From contig JABJQE010000242.1 in NCBI GenBank assembly GCA_018663565.1, forward strand, positions 1-8,953: a stretch of DNA of 8,953 bases, in the 5' to 3' direction. This stretch comes from Phycisphaerae bacterium. GTDB lineage: Bacteria; Planctomycetota; Phycisphaerae; Phycisphaerales; SM1A02. The notes beneath the pieces were generated by a model, which saw only the letters and a list, made by a program, of their open reading frames with translations, searched no databases and was not told the origin of the DNA. Shown here piece by piece: positions 1 to 6,995 of this stretch. The position numbers and the translations under genes are program-made. Numbering within the stretch: the first letter of the stretch is position 1; every line of letters begins with the position of its first letter.

Positions 1-540
1 ATTCGAGCACTCAGAGAAGCCTTCCCAGCAATCCACGAGCCACCGAGTGATGACATTTGTTATGCCACGACGAATCGGCAACTTGCCGTGCGGCAGCTCG
101 CTCCGCAGTGCCAACTGGTCATTGTTGTCGGGTCTCGGAATAGTTCCAATTCGCAGCGGCTGCGAGAACTTGCCGAAGCGACCGGCACCCAAGCGGTGCT
201 TGTAGACGACCACACAGAACTCAGCCCGTCGCTGCTAACTGGCGTAGACAACATTTTGGTTACTGCAGGGGCGAGCGCTCCGGAGGATCTCGTGCAAGGG
301 CTTCTGCTGGATCTCATCAAACTCGGCGGAGGAAATGTTGAAGTTGAACAACACGATGTTTTCCATGAAAATGTCGAGTTCGGTCTCCCTGGAACGCTCA
401 AGAAGTTTATGCGGTCCCGTGGTGTTGACCCAGATGGCCGACGAATCGCGATGGACAATATCTCAGCAACGGCGCGGTTCCTGACTGAGCAAGAGGTTCG
501 GCACAGCGTTGTTGATGTCACGATTGGGGCAAGTACGTGA
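1..540 (+). CDS. ispH: 4-hydroxy-3-methylbut-2-enyl diphosphate reductase (IspH/LytB), 3' part
   Basis: IspH is the [4Fe-4S] enzyme that reduces HMBPP to IPP and DMAPP, the last step of the MEP isoprenoid pathway in the cytosol. The frame is open from base 1 to the TGA at 538-540, so the true start lies left of the window. Visible family motifs are DDICYATTNRQ (bases about 49-81), which carries the third cluster-binding cysteine (C197 in E. coli), GSRNSSNS with the substrate-binding Ser and Asn (bases about 130-153), and TAGASAP with the conserved Ser (bases about 259-279). The first two cluster cysteines and the active-site His/Glu are upstream and cannot be seen. After the usual near-terminal ENVEFGLP the protein continues for about 49 residues, compared with about 11 in the E. 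coli enzyme, so it has a C-terminal extension. The stop overlaps the rlmN start (GTGA), which implies translational coupling. Family assignment is very secure. Confidence 0.97.
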   Translation: MRALREAFPAIHEPPSDDICYATTNRQLAVRQLAPQCQLVIVVGSRNSSNSQRLRELAEATGTQAVLVDDHTELSPSLLTGVDNILVTAGASAPEDLVQGLLLDLIKLGGGNVEVEQHDVFHENVEFGLPGTLKKFMRSRGVDPDGRRIAMDNISATARFLTEQEVRHSVVDVTIGAST

Positions 541-1604
541 GCGGGTTCTTCGAGCACACGCCGGATTCACTACGAGAGTGGTGCGTGAACCATGGCATGC
601 CCGGCTTTGCGGCCAAGCAGATATTTGACTGGGTCTATGCAAAGCAAGTCGTGGACCCAGCATTGATGAGCAATCTGTCTGCGAACCATCGCGCACTGCT
701 CGTCGAAGCATTGCCAATTGATCAGGGGCACCTCCTCGCTGATCAGTGTGCTTCTGACGGAACAAGGAAGCTCCTTGTGGGCTGGAAAGACTCGTCCACT
801 GGGCTACCCGTTCTACACGAGGGACCCTCCACCGAGACGGTGCTCATCCCATCGGACAACCGCATGACCGCGTGTGTATCGAGTCAAATTGGATGTCCGG
901 TTGGCTGTGCCTTTTGTGCATCAGGTCTCGACGGCCTTGAAGGCAATCTCTCAGCAGGGCAGATCGTTGAACAAGTCCACCGCCTCAGCCGCCTTGGGCT
1001 CGGCCGGGTGACAAATGTTGTCTTCATGGGCATGGGCGAGCCACTGGCGAATTTCGCGGCCGTGACGAACGCGATCACCACGCTTAATGCATCCTGGGGA
1101 CTCGGTATCGGCGCGAGGAAGATCACTGTTTCGACGATTGGCCTGCCAGAGGCAATTCGCCGCCTGGCGGAATTCCCACTCCCGATCACGCTCGCGATCA
1201 GTTTGCATGCTCCAGAAGATTCACTTCGACGCACGCTCATTCCATGGGCCGCTCATGCAAGCATTCCTGAGATCCTCGATGCTTGCCGTGAGTACTTCGA
1301 TGCAACCGGCCGCGAAATCACGTTCGAATACCTGCTCTTGAGAGGCGTCAATGATCGGCCGCACCACGCCCGCATGCTTGCCGATCTAGCAAGCACTGTC
1401 CGGTGCAACATCAACCTCATTCGATATAACGAAGTGCCGGGCCTTCCATTTGATCGGCCGGCGGATATTGATGTTCGTATCTTCCAAGAAACGCTCCGAG
1501 ACCGACGCATCAACGCGCATATCCGCGCGAGTCGTGGCCGTGATATCGCCGCCGCTTGTGGCCAACTTCGGCGATCGCACACGCAGGCCGATCAGTCGAC
1601 CTGA
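537..1604 (+). CDS. rlmN: Dual-specificity RNA methyltransferase RlmN (23S rRNA A2503-C2)
   Basis: A radical-SAM enzyme that methylates C2 of A2503 in 23S rRNA and, in characterised homologues, A37 of some tRNAs. The product is 355 residues, normal for the family. The radical-SAM motif CPVGCAFC supplies the cluster ligands C120, C124 and C127. MGMGEP at 164-169 is the SAM-binding element, and VSTIG near 198 and LIRYNEVPG near 294 are further conserved segments. C113 in TACVSSQIGC and C341 in the terminal AAACGQL correspond to the two catalytic cysteines of E. coli RlmN (C118, C355), so the protein looks active and is RlmN rather than a minor paralogue. The start is GTG at 537, overlapping the ispH stop by 4 bases; a GGGG at 526-529 is the only Shine-Dalgarno-like signal. 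The 3' end overlaps the convergent minus-strand gene by 13 bases, leaving no room for a terminator between them. Confidence 0.97.
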   Translation: MSGFFEHTPDSLREWCVNHGMPGFAAKQIFDWVYAKQVVDPALMSNLSANHRALLVEALPIDQGHLLADQCASDGTRKLLVGWKDSSTGLPVLHEGPSTETVLIPSDNRMTACVSSQIGCPVGCAFCASGLDGLEGNLSAGQIVEQVHRLSRLGLGRVTNVVFMGMGEPLANFAAVTNAITTLNASWGLGIGARKITVSTIGLPEAIRRLAEFPLPITLAISLHAPEDSLRRTLIPWAAHASIPEILDACREYFDATGREITFEYLLLRGVNDRPHHARMLADLASTVRCNINLIRYNEVPGLPFDRPADIDVRIFQETLRDRRINAHIRASRGRDIAAACGQLRRSHTQADQST

Positions 1605-4600
1605 CGCGCTCTGCGAATTTCCCGCCTGAGCCCTGCTGGGCTGATTCGGCGAAGGCGGCCATCAAGCGCATACTGGTGCAAGTGCTCGAGGACCGAACGC
1701 CACTGCTCATACTCCTCAGGTGGCGCACTTGTTGCCTGCATGACGACTTCTGTAACGAGGTCTCGCACACGGCGCTGCCCGCGCCGCCCGCGCATCCGAT
1801 GCGGCAGAATGAAGCGCATCGCTGCGAGCACGTGCGCCATCCAATCACTGCTCCGCAAGTCGATTCGAATCCTCCACCGAATGAATGTGAACTCAATGCG
1901 GGTCAAGTACCGCACGGAGATGCGGTCATTTCGACCGCGGCGCACGTTGAGCCGCCGTCTCGTTTGTCGCCGGTGCTCTGCGCCAATTGACATCGACGCG
2001 ATGTAGACAGCGTCACGAATGAGAATTGCCTCAGCAAGCGGCAAGATGGCAGCTCGCACCATCGCACGACCTGTATCGCCTCGATCTGCCTGATACAACG
2101 AGATGATGCGATCCGCGAATCGCTCGGCCACCTCGAACCCCCCCCACGTCACGCAACGCCTGAGCGCCACAACGAAGTCTCGGTGCGCCTCACGCCCGAG
2201 TTGTGTTTCGAGAAGACCAGGCACATCTTCGATGGCACGCTCTGCAAGTCGCCGAAAGCGACCAGCACGATCCCCGCCAGCGAGGCGTCGCTTCGCCAGC
2301 ATAAGCCGATACCGACGCACTGACCGGCGTCCCGGCTCAAGCACCGGCTCCTGGGGATTGAGAAGGTCATCGGCGTTGAGCCAAGCGGCTCGTCCGTACT
2401 CGAAGGCCTCCTTCAGCCTCGCAGCTCCAGCCTCTTGCACACCATGAATCGCCTGATGCATTGCATCAAGCGAGAGCGGTACCGAACCTGATTGCCACGC
2501 CAGCCCAAGCAGTACGACATCGGCAAGCCGTTCATTGTGAAATCGATATCGACATGCCCCTGTGACATCGGCGCTCACTACGAGTTGCGGACGACCAATT
2601 TGCTGCAGATAACTGGCAATTTGCTCTGCTTGCTCGATCGCATCTTCAGTCTCTTCAAGTTCATCATCAAAGAGCCCGGTGTTGACAAAGATCGATGTGC
2701 GGGAATTGCTCGCCACCTGCAGCGATCGCTCTGGATCAACGGCATGCAGCACTGCCGTCCGTGAGTATCCGAGCAGCAAGTCCGCTTCGCCCCACGGAAC
2801 AACTGGGGGAACGCTTGCTGTTTCCTCAAGATCTCTCGGCCGCGAAAAGGCGATTTGAGCCGAGGCCCTGCGGCCGGGGCCTATCGGAGTCGGATCAACG
2901 GCAAATTCGACGTGATAACCGGCAATACATCCACCACGCTTGAGGATGTCCCCAACCACGCCTGCGCCGCCGCCTCGCAGCCCTGCAAGATGCGCGTACC
3001 ACACTGGCTGGTTCGCGTGCAAGAACTCTGGCTGCCCGGGCGGATCACTCGATTCGAGTCCACGCCGTGGCGGTTGTGTTCGATGGACTTCAACTTGCTC
3101 TACAAGTGGGTGCACTCGCCCGCCAAGCCGCGGAGGCCACCGTACTGACAACGTGTCAACCACGAACGTCGTCTTCGCGGCCGCTGCCTCTTCAACTGCG
3201 ATGAGTTCCCGACGCTTCATGTCTGAAGGCTGCCGGATAACGCACGCTCGATCTGCGGGCCACGTGATACGTTGAGATTCCTGGTAGCCCACCCGATCGA
3301 TCGCTCGGATAGCGTGTTCGATGAAAGCAACATCAAACCGCGCTGGCGGACCATCTTCAACAATCACAACAGTCAGTCCAATGAAGGCGCTCGCATCTCG
3401 CAGCGCACGGCGGACTTCACCTGGCATGCCGCCGCGGCGACGGATGACCCGTACATGCTCAGCACGGTCAGCAGGTATCGCACCTGCAACGAGCCCTTCT
3501 AGATCAACTCCACTGGGTGGTGGGCCTGCTGCAAGTACAATGAACCACGCTGAACCTGCGTGCGCCGCCTGCCGAACAGCTGCGGCTCCAACTCGACGGA
3601 AGTTCGACTCGGTCCAGACCTCATTGACAACAGTCCGCCCCTCGGCCGGGCCAAACCACTGTCCATCCATCAACCACCGGACAGGTTCAATCGCGGTATC
3701 TACATCATCATCGGCGTCATCATCTTCAGTGTGCTCGGCCTGCAATGCCGCCATTGCCGATTCAATATGTGCCCGCAGTTCGGCGGCATGACCACGGTCG
3801 CCGAAGCGTGGCTGTTGCAAGTGAATTGGTACCGGTGGAGGCGGCTGATTGAGACGGGAGGCCAACGGCGTACCCGAGACGACGCCGTCGAGCAGTGGCG
3901 CGAATGCCCTCGCGAGCGGTGATGGATGAACAAGCCGTGGGGAACGACTGTCATCTGGAAGCATCTCGCCCCACACGAGCGCAGGTACCCGGCCGTCCTG
4001 CGTCAGGCGTTGCGCAATGCGTACAAGACTGGTCTCAATCGTTTGGCCAGGAGGTTCGATGACTACAACCGACCGACATCGCAACATCAAGCGTTCAAGC
4101 ACCGCTTCATCGAGTGGGTGCGTGACGGCAAGATGCACTGTTGGCAATCGGCCCTCCACGCCGAGAATGACCTCAAGGCGGCGAAGTGCTCGGTCACCCT
4201 GTCCAGTGACCACAAATCCAACCTCGGCCTGCTCGCCGGGACTTGGCATCGACCTGCTGTGGTTGAGTTCGAGCCGGTGTGCCACTCGGAGCGGTCCACC
4301 AACTTCTTCCCATCGTGGACCACGCTTACGCGGTGGACCCGCCGGGGCTTGATCTCCGATTCGGTTCGGACGGAACTCGATCGTTGCCGACGCGTGAAAT
4401 ATCTCGCGTTCAGCCACGATTACACATGGCATGCGAGCACTACGACTCAGCCGCAGGGCTTGCTCAATGGCATCACGCACATGGCCAACTCCGGTGGCCT
4501 CGATCATCGGGAGACCTGCCGCAATGATGCGAGGCCGGAGCTCGGACGCATTGCCAGGGTCCTCGAGCAAGACCGCCACCGCTTCGCTTTCGCCAAGTGG

Positions 4601-4951
4601 GGTTTCCGCAAACCGCTCAAGAGAGCGAAGTCCGGGCACGGCGGTTGGGCCCGTGGCAACGATGACGATTCGACGCCCATCGCGGGCATCCCAGCGTGCC
4701 AACTCGAGGGCTCGCCCAGCATCGTCCATGACACGGTCAACCACACGGTGCCGACGAATAAGCTCACGGACCTCGTCTCGATTGAGCATCCTCAAGAGTG
4801 ATCGAGTCGCGCGGCTTTGCGTCACGATGAACCGAGTAATCCCCGCATCACTCTCGAGCACAGCTTTGAACGCGGCCTCAGCAGCAGTCAAGATGCCTAC
4901 GCCATCGTGCTGCTGGAGGGGATGATCGAAGGATGTGTTGGCTTCATGCAT
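1592..4951 (-). CDS. Divergent single-chain indolepyruvate ferredoxin oxidoreductase-like protein lacking TPP and Fe-S motifs
   Basis: About 1119 residues, numbered here from ATG 4951. Residues about 20-195 resemble the 2-oxoacid oxidoreductase alpha N-domain (EDPGNASELR, then AGLPMIEATG). Residues 243-330 match the next IOR domain (GFVVTGQGDRAL, THPLDEAVL, VVVIEPPGQTIE). A shortened, degenerate TPP/ferredoxin region spans about 405-605. The gamma (POR catalytic) domain covers about 654-855: GLRGGGAGVVGDIL, DPTPIGPGRRASAQIAFSRP, FVNTG and LLGLAWQSGSVPL. A basic DUF6537-like tail follows. Length and domain order match single-chain IORs, which oxidise aryl pyruvates to acyl-CoA with ferredoxin. 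Yet there is no CxxC anywhere (six scattered Cys), no CSGCPH and no GDGxxFHSG motif, so that activity is very unlikely. ATG 4951 sits 10 bases after AGGA and overlaps the HAD stop by 8 bases; an in-frame start at 4999 is an alternative. The frame is intact and co-transcribed with the HAD gene. The family call is fairly sure; the function is unknown. Confidence 0.8.
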   Translation of the reverse strand: MHEANTSFDHPLQQHDGVGILTAAEAAFKAVLESDAGITRFIVTQSRATRSLLRMLNRDEVRELIRRHRVVDRVMDDAGRALELARWDARDGRRIVIVATGPTAVPGLRSLERFAETPLGESEAVAVLLEDPGNASELRPRIIAAGLPMIEATGVGHVRDAIEQALRLSRSARMPCVIVAEREIFHASATIEFRPNRIGDQAPAGPPRKRGPRWEEVGGPLRVAHRLELNHSRSMPSPGEQAEVGFVVTGQGDRALRRLEVILGVEGRLPTVHLAVTHPLDEAVLERLMLRCRSVVVIEPPGQTIETSLVRIAQRLTQDGRVPALVWGEMLPDDSRSPRLVHPSPLARAFAPLLDGVVSGTPLASRLNQPPPPVPIHLQQPRFGDRGHAAELRAHIESAMAALQAEHTEDDDADDDVDTAIEPVRWLMDGQWFGPAEGRTVVNEVWTESNFRRVGAAAVRQAAHAGSAWFIVLAAGPPPSGVDLEGLVAGAIPADRAEHVRVIRRRGGMPGEVRRALRDASAFIGLTVVIVEDGPPARFDVAFIEHAIRAIDRVGYQESQRITWPADRACVIRQPSDMKRRELIAVEEAAAAKTTFVVDTLSVRWPPRLGGRVHPLVEQVEVHRTQPPRRGLESSDPPGQPEFLHANQPVWYAHLAGLRGGGAGVVGDILKRGGCIAGYHVEFAVDPTPIGPGRRASAQIAFSRPRDLEETASVPPVVPWGEADLLLGYSRTAVLHAVDPERSLQVASNSRTSIFVNTGLFDDELEETEDAIEQAEQIASYLQQIGRPQLVVSADVTGACRYRFHNERLADVVLLGLAWQSGSVPLSLDAMHQAIHGVQEAGAARLKEAFEYGRAAWLNADDLLNPQEPVLEPGRRSVRRYRLMLAKRRLAGGDRAGRFRRLAERAIEDVPGLLETQLGREAHRDFVVALRRCVTWGGFEVAERFADRIISLYQADRGDTGRAMVRAAILPLAEAILIRDAVYIASMSIGAEHRRQTRRRLNVRRGRNDRISVRYLTRIEFTFIRWRIRIDLRSSDWMAHVLAAMRFILPHRMRGRRGQRRVRDLVTEVVMQATSAPPEEYEQWRSVLEHLHQYALDGRLRRISPAGLRREIRRARQVD

Positions 4952-5837
4952 TCGAGACTGATCCTGTGAGTCGAATGCGGCCCTTAAGCAGATCATCAAT
5001 CAGCGTCGCAACACCGTGTTCGTTGTGTCCGCCTGTCACGGCATCTGCCACAGCCAGAACTCGATGATCAGCATTGGCCATCGCGATCCCAATGCCGCAC
5101 TGCTCGATCATGAGAACATCGTTGAGCCCGTCGCCAACAGCTGCTGTGCGGCGTTCATCAAGTCCAGCCTCAATGCAATGTGATTGAATCATGGTCCACT
5201 TGTCTGCCTCGGGATGAAAGACCTCGAGCAGGTGCACTGCTTCCCCCGCGTGGGCTGAACTTGTCACAGCTTCCCAGTGACGGGCGAGGACGTCATCGCC
5301 GTACTGATCTTCAAGTTGCGACACCAGGGGCATGAACTCTACGGGTCCGCCGATAGCGCCAATCCGAACCGTGTCAAGCGGATAGGGGTCCTCCTCGATT
5401 CGCTCAAAGCGTTCAAATGTTGCGCCGGTATGGTCAATCCACCACTGCGTTACAGGATGCAGTTCACCGCTACCAACGAAGACATAATCGACTCCCGTTT
5501 GGTGGCGATCCTTCAGGATCATGGCCATGCCATGTGCCTCTAGCACACATCCGACTATAGATTCCACAAGGTGCTGACTGAGTGATCGGCGGAACAATGT
5601 GGCGCGATTCGCTACATCGAGCAGCATGGAACCACTCGCGGCAATAAGCGGCCCGGCATACCCAATTGAGTCCAGAACGGACTGGCATTCGCTGAGCGTT
5701 CGCCCGGTAGCAATAAGAGAGGGCAGCCCGCACGCGTTGGCCCGCCGTAGTGCAGCCGCATTCTCATCGGACACGAGCCCGTCGGCGCCGAGCAATGTTC
5801 CATCAAGGTCAATTACAAGCAAGTCAGGACGGCCCAT
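4944..5837 (-). CDS. HAD-superfamily (Cof-type, subfamily IIB) phosphatase
   Basis: A soluble Mg-dependent phosphohydrolase of the Cof/HAD-IIB group, which dephosphorylates small sugar phosphates or cofactors; the substrate cannot be inferred. With the start at ATG 5837 it has 297 residues, typical for the family. All four HAD motifs are present: motif I DLDGTL (the first Asp is the nucleophile, about residue 10), motif II ATGR (Thr about 44), motif III Lys in EADKW (about 213), and motif IV GDGLND (both Asp, about 236-240). The long insert between motifs II and III is the C2 cap of type IIB. The frame extends to a TTG at 5891, but ATG 5837 places DLDGT at the usual distance from the N-terminus and is preferred, although no Shine-Dalgarno is visible. 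It is the first gene of a minus-strand operon with the IOR-like gene, whose start overlaps this stop (ATGCATGA), and it is divergent from the phosphotransferase gene. Confidence 0.92.
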   Translation of the reverse strand: MGRPDLLVIDLDGTLLGADGLVSDENAAALRRANACGLPSLIATGRTLSECQSVLDSIGYAGPLIAASGSMLLDVANRATLFRRSLSQHLVESIVGCVLEAHGMAMILKDRHQTGVDYVFVGSGELHPVTQWWIDHTGATFERFERIEEDPYPLDTVRIGAIGGPVEFMPLVSQLEDQYGDDVLARHWEAVTSSAHAGEAVHLLEVFHPEADKWTMIQSHCIEAGLDERRTAAVGDGLNDVLMIEQCGIGIAMANADHRVLAVADAVTGGHNEHGVATLIDDLLKGRIRLTGSVSNA

Positions 5838-5914
5838 GCGTGCAACGGTAGCACGAAGGACGTCGATCTGGCGGCTATGCTGGTAGCACAACAGCGGGGC
5901 CCAGAGCCCGTACT
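5838..5914. promoter_or_regulatory. Divergent intergenic region with repeated GGTAGCAC
   Basis: This 77-base spacer must hold the promoter of the minus-strand HAD/IOR-like operon and that of the plus-strand phosphotransferase gene. The octamer GGTAGCAC occurs twice in direct orientation (5847-5854 and 5882-5889, 35 bases apart), which could be a regulator site or chance. TACTAT at 5911-5916 resembles a -10 hexamer reading rightwards but has no convincing -35 element. If it is used, the transcript would begin past ATG 5915 and translation of the phosphotransferase would start at ATG 5963. No operator family is recognised. Confidence 0.3.
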
Positions 5915-6913
5915 ATGGAACTGACCACACACACACACAGCCTTGGACACCACTGCCCGCCTATGCATCACGACCCCGCATTTGCCAAGAACCTTCTGCC
6001 GACAGTGCGGGCAGCCTGCGACGGACGGCTCGGAAAGGTCTCATGGTTTCGGGCCGATTGGCAGCGAGGCGGAGCCAGCACAGGGCGAGCATCGTGGTCA
6101 ACCAAAGGCGGCAAGACCCGGGAAGTGATAGTCAAGTTCCCGGTTGTCCCACGCGAACTGTACTGGACTAGGCGTCTCCAGAGCCCAGATGGAGGACCCC
6201 CGCCAGTGGTCCCCCAACTCCTTGCATCGGGCACGACCCTTGGGAGCTACGACCTCGCCTGGATCGTCATTGAGCGATTGCCCTTCGGACCACTTGGACT
6301 TCGTTGGCACAAGAATCACATCGACCGGGTAGTCGCTGCAGCAGCCCGATTTCAACAAGAAACAGATGGTTTGCCAGTGGCCGATGAAGACGAAGAACGG
6401 ATCGAGGACTGGTCAGTGCTGTTGGATCAGGCGAGAGCCTCGCTGCGTGACAATTCCATTGCAGCTGCGCCCGCATGGACGACAGCCGTCAAACACGTAC
6501 AGAAACTGCTTGGCGAATTGGTCGACCGGTGGCGAGCGAGAGATACGACCCACTGGATTCATGGCGACCTCCATTTGGCGAATGCGCTCAGCCGTGACTC
6601 TGTTCAGTCAGGCGAAGTGGTCCTGATTGATTTGGCCGAGGTCCGTCCCGGACACTGGCTCGAGGATGCCGTCTATCTCGAGCGTCAGCTTTGGGGGCGT
6701 CCAGATCGGCTCGATATCACACGCCCAGTGCGTGCCATGGCCAAAGCACGCCGTTCCCTCGGGCTGTTCGTACGGGACGACGCTCACCAGCTCGCGGACG
6801 TGCGGCGAATCTTGATGGCAGCCACGGCACCCGCATTCCTGTCTACCGAGGGGCACCCACGGCATCTCAGCGGTGCCCTCGCTCAGCTGACTGCCGCCCT
6901 TTCCCGCCTGTAG
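5915..6913 (+). CDS. APH/choline kinase-fold phosphotransferase, substrate unknown
   Basis: A protein-kinase-like small-molecule phosphotransferase of the aminoglycoside phosphotransferase/choline kinase group; 332 residues from ATG 5915. The N-lobe shows the beta-3 lysine in VIVKFP (K74) and a hinge at WIVIERLP (about 116-123). The catalytic loop is HGDLHLAN (216-223), with D218 as the catalytic base and N223 as a Mg ligand. The second metal-binding Asp is in LIDLAEV (D239), followed by LEDAVYLE (249-256), typical of the family. All key residues are present, so it should be active. The substrate cannot be read from sequence: homologues phosphorylate antibiotics, choline, sugars and nucleosides, and nothing indicates a resistance gene. 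The start is uncertain: ATG 5915 is followed by a CA repeat, and ATG 5963 would remove 16 low-complexity residues. It is transcribed away from the HAD gene and followed by an 82-base gap. Confidence 0.85.
   Translation: MELTTHTHSLGHHCPPMHHDPAFAKNLLPTVRAACDGRLGKVSWFRADWQRGGASTGRASWSTKGGKTREVIVKFPVVPRELYWTRRLQSPDGGPPPVVPQLLASGTTLGSYDLAWIVIERLPFGPLGLRWHKNHIDRVVAAAARFQQETDGLPVADEDEERIEDWSVLLDQARASLRDNSIAAAPAWTTAVKHVQKLLGELVDRWRARDTTHWIHGDLHLANALSRDSVQSGEVVLIDLAEVRPGHWLEDAVYLERQLWGRPDRLDITRPVRAMAKARRSLGLFVRDDAHQLADVRRILMAATAPAFLSTEGHPRHLSGALAQLTAALSRL
5926..5939. repeat. (CA)7 dinucleotide tract
   Basis: Seven perfect CA units lie just after ATG 5915 and encode Thr-His-Thr-His if that start is used. 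A change of one unit would shift the frame of a protein begun at 5915 but would not affect one begun at ATG 5963, where the tract would be leader. Confidence 0.85.
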
Positions 6914-6939
6914 CAGGTCGCTAAAAAACGCCGTAGGCC

Positions 6940-6949
6940 CCCAATTGGG
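6940..6949. repeat. Perfect palindrome CCCAATTGGG
   Basis: A 10-base perfect palindrome with no loop in the gap between the phosphotransferase gene and the tetratricopeptide gene. It has no T-run in the plus direction, so it is not an intrinsic terminator for the upstream gene. It could be a small operator or chance. Confidence 0.4.
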
Positions 6950-6976
6950 TGTCTTCGCGATACCATGCACGGTCAA

Positions 6977-6989
6977 TCAAGATTCTTGA
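6977..6989. promoter_or_regulatory. Interrupted palindrome TCAAGA-T-TCTTGA upstream of the tetratricopeptide gene
   Basis: Perfect 6-base arms around a single central base end 6 bases before ATG 6996. The palindrome overlaps a consensus TTGACA (6986-6991), but that hexamer has no -10 partner at a proper distance and is too close to the start codon. Possible roles are an operator or a weak structure near the ribosome-binding site. No Shine-Dalgarno is visible before this start. Confidence 0.25.
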
Positions 6990-6995
6990 CAATGG

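Noticed and set aside
60..557. A 165-codon minus-strand open frame
   Set aside because: Antisense to the motif-rich ispH; low-complexity Ser/Thr/Arg translation without a family signature.
1556..1990. A 144-codon plus-strand open frame after rlmN
   Set aside because: It overlaps the rlmN end and lies antisense to the conserved DUF6537-like tail of the minus-strand gene; its composition is Arg/Pro/Ser/Cys-rich with no recognisable motif.
3926..4801. A 291-codon open frame on the plus strand, antisense to the IOR-like gene
   Set aside because: Its codons are exactly in register with the antisense codons of the minus-strand gene, a register that is often open in GC-rich genes; its translation shows no family motif, and the minus-strand product has clear family similarity.
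4952..4999. Upstream start for the IOR-like protein at 4999
   Set aside because: It would deepen the overlap with the HAD gene to 56 bases; ATG 4951 has an AGGA at a usable distance and gives a short 8-base overlap typical of coupled genes.
5915..6913. Antibiotic-resistance role for the APH-fold gene
   Set aside because: The fold is shared by many metabolic kinases; no mobile element or resistance context is present, and no close match to a known resistance enzyme is recognised.
6921..6950. Possible intrinsic terminator (A-run, short GCC/GGC pairing and CCCAATTGGG)
   Set aside because: In the plus direction no T-run follows a stem. Read on the minus strand a T-run is present, but the preceding stem is only about 3 pairs and no minus-strand gene ends there.
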